Positions 33,340 through 34,536 of a DNA stretch of 34,536 nucleotides are shown piece by piece. The position numbers and the translations under genes are program-made. Each line of letters begins with the position of its first letter. Position 1 is the stretch's first letter. The stretch spans positions 1 to 34,536 of the forward strand of contig CAJWZU010000030.1 in NCBI GenBank assembly GCA_913050115.1, read 5' to 3'. The stretch comes from an uncultured Cellvibrionales bacterium. GTDB lineage: Bacteria > Pseudomonadota > Gammaproteobacteria > Pseudomonadales > Cellvibrionaceae. The notes beneath the pieces are model-generated. The model was not told where the DNA came from, searched no databases, and worked only from the letters and a program-made list of their open reading frames with translations.

Positions 33340-34536
33340 ATGGATATTGATATTTCTGGATACATGGGTTTTATCATCGGTGTCGGCGGGCTTGTTGCAC
33401 TGATACTAATGATTGCCGCTTTTTTTAAAGCTTTTTATATTAAAGTTGCTCAGGGCACCGCCCTGATCGTCAACGATATGACCTCAGTACCAAAGGTGAG
33501 TTTTACCGGTGCCTTTGTTATTCCAGTGGTGCACAAGCGCGAAGAAATGCGCATCTCTCTAATTACTATGGAAGTCGATCGTCGCGGTACCGACGGCCTG
33601 ATTTGTAATGACAATATTCGCGCCGACATAACCGTGGCCTTTTACCTGCGCGTAAATGAGACGCGTGAAGATGTACTGCGTGTGGCTAAAGCCATTGGTG
33701 TCGAGCGCGCCTCGGACCGCGCCGCCGTTAACAGTTTGTTTAACGCCAAGTTCTCTGAGGCTCTAAAAACCGTCGGTAAACAGATGGAATTCGTCAGTCT
33801 GTTTGAAGACCGCATCAGCTTTCGCGAGAAAATTGTCGAAGTTATTGGCGACGATCTCAACGGTTATGTATTAGAAGATGTCGCCATTGATTACCTAGAG
33901 CAGACGCCTATCGGCAAGCTCGACGGCACTAATATTATGGACTCCGAAGGTATTCGTAAGATTACTCGTCTCACCGCCGAGCAGAATGTGATCACCAACG
34001 AATTGCAGTGCAACGAAGACCTGGCAATCAAGAAGAAAAACGTAGAAACCAAAGAGGCCATGTTAGCGCTGGAGCGACAGCAGGCCGATGCCGAAGCCAA
34101 ACAGGGGCGTGAAATTGCCACTGTGGTCGCTCGCGAAGAAGCCGAAACACTGCGTGTACAGGCAGAAGAGCGTTTGAAATCCGAGCAGGCGCGCATAATC
34201 TCCGATCAAGAAATTGCGATTCAAGAAGAAAATATGAATCGCGAGGTGGAGGTGGCCGAGCAAAATCGCCAGCGCGCAGTCGTGATCGAAGTGGAAAAAG
34301 TGACCCGTGCTAAAGATCTCGAAATCGTCTCGCGCGAGCGTGAAGTTGAGCTGCAGGTCATCGAAAAGGACAAGGCACTGGAAGTTGAAAAACGCGAGAT
34401 CGCCAATGTTATTCGCGAGCGAGTGGCGGTAGAAAAAACTGTGGCGCAGGAAGAAGAAAAAATTAAAGAAGTGCGCGTGGTGTCTGAAGCTGACCGCAAC
34501 AAGCAGGTCACGGTGATGGACGCTCATGCCGCCGCC
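33340..34536 (+). CDS. YqiK-like flotillin family protein (partial, 3' end beyond window)
   Basis: 399 codons are present with no stop before the window edge. An N-terminal membrane segment (GFIIGVGGLVALILMIAAFF, about 9-28) precedes an SPFH/band-7 domain (about 35-200): VAQGTALIVNDM, FVIPVVHKREEMRISLITMEVDRRG and VLEDVAIDYLEQTPIGKLD. A long Glu/Ala/Arg-rich coiled-coil (about 210 onward) is typical of flotillins. These proteins form large membrane-attached cages or microdomains. An AATGGAG site precedes the ATG. Together with the OB-fold partner it makes the plus-strand arm of the divergent module. Confidence 0.93.
   Translation, partial: MDIDISGYMGFIIGVGGLVALILMIAAFFKAFYIKVAQGTALIVNDMTSVPKVSFTGAFVIPVVHKREEMRISLITMEVDRRGTDGLICNDNIRADITVAFYLRVNETREDVLRVAKAIGVERASDRAAVNSLFNAKFSEALKTVGKQMEFVSLFEDRISFREKIVEVIGDDLNGYVLEDVAIDYLEQTPIGKLDGTNIMDSEGIRKITRLTAEQNVITNELQCNEDLAIKKKNVETKEAMLALERQQADAEAKQGREIATVVAREEAETLRVQAEERLKSEQARIISDQEIAIQEENMNREVEVAEQNRQRAVVIEVEKVTRAKDLEIVSREREVELQVIEKDKALEVEKREIANVIRERVAVEKTVAQEEEKIKEVRVVSEADRNKQVTVMDAHAAA

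Overview
The window looks like a chromosomal segment of a free-living, probably aquatic, gammaproteobacterium. Supporting signs are the holD-rimI pairing, a RegB/RegA-type redox two-component system, prfC, dinB with a gammaproteobacterial-type LexA box, and the YjfI/YjfJ and YqiJ/YqiK-type envelope genes. A Cellvibrionales/Pseudomonadales-like lineage is my guess from gene content only. I see no tRNA, rRNA, CRISPR array, insertion sequence or phage module.

Layout. 1-5000: an upstream terminator, leuA, a HolD-like gene overlapping rimI, then a convergent regB-regA-type pair on the minus strand. 5061-10276: a MATE exporter, prfC, a small membrane-anchored protein, an AI-2E-family transporter and an unrecognised 184-residue protein. 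10277-12377: a 51-bp tandem repeat, a minus-strand fusion of a chalcone-isomerase-like domain to a TonB C-terminal domain, and a gene-poor gap. 12378-17026: a two-gene RND efflux operon whose pump has an unusual hydrophobic C-terminal extension. 17027-17765: a second gene-poor gap.

17766-22012: DNA-related genes. These are a histone-H1-like Lys/Ala-rich protein with an AT-hook, a small conserved-looking gene, SOS-controlled dinB, and a GIY-YIG-like domain joined to a basic Ala/Lys-rich tail. 22018-26518: a HopJ-family protein on the minus strand, then a tightly coupled three-gene operon (retropepsin-like lipoprotein, inactive-transglutaminase/7TM protein, RimK-like ATP-grasp ligase) and a lone exbD. 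26519-30568: a YbaK-type deacylase, a glycerol-kinase-like/GlpD-like operon and a zinc-ribbon protein, all on the minus strand.

30832-34536: the most interesting part, a divergent envelope-stress module. On the minus strand lie DUF2170 (YjfI-like), PspA/IM30 (YjfJ-like) and a 110-residue protein that looks like a ribbon-helix-helix (RHH) DNA-binding protein. On the plus strand lie a YqiJ-like OB-fold membrane protein and a YqiK-like flotillin, which runs off the window end. The 316-bp region between them holds four perfect copies of the 13-bp palindrome GACATA(T/A)TATGTC, two in front of each operon. Three of them supply the GACA of a TTGACA -35 hexamer. This suggests one regulator, perhaps the RHH protein, represses both arms. 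The operator/regulator assignment is inference; the palindromes are directly visible.
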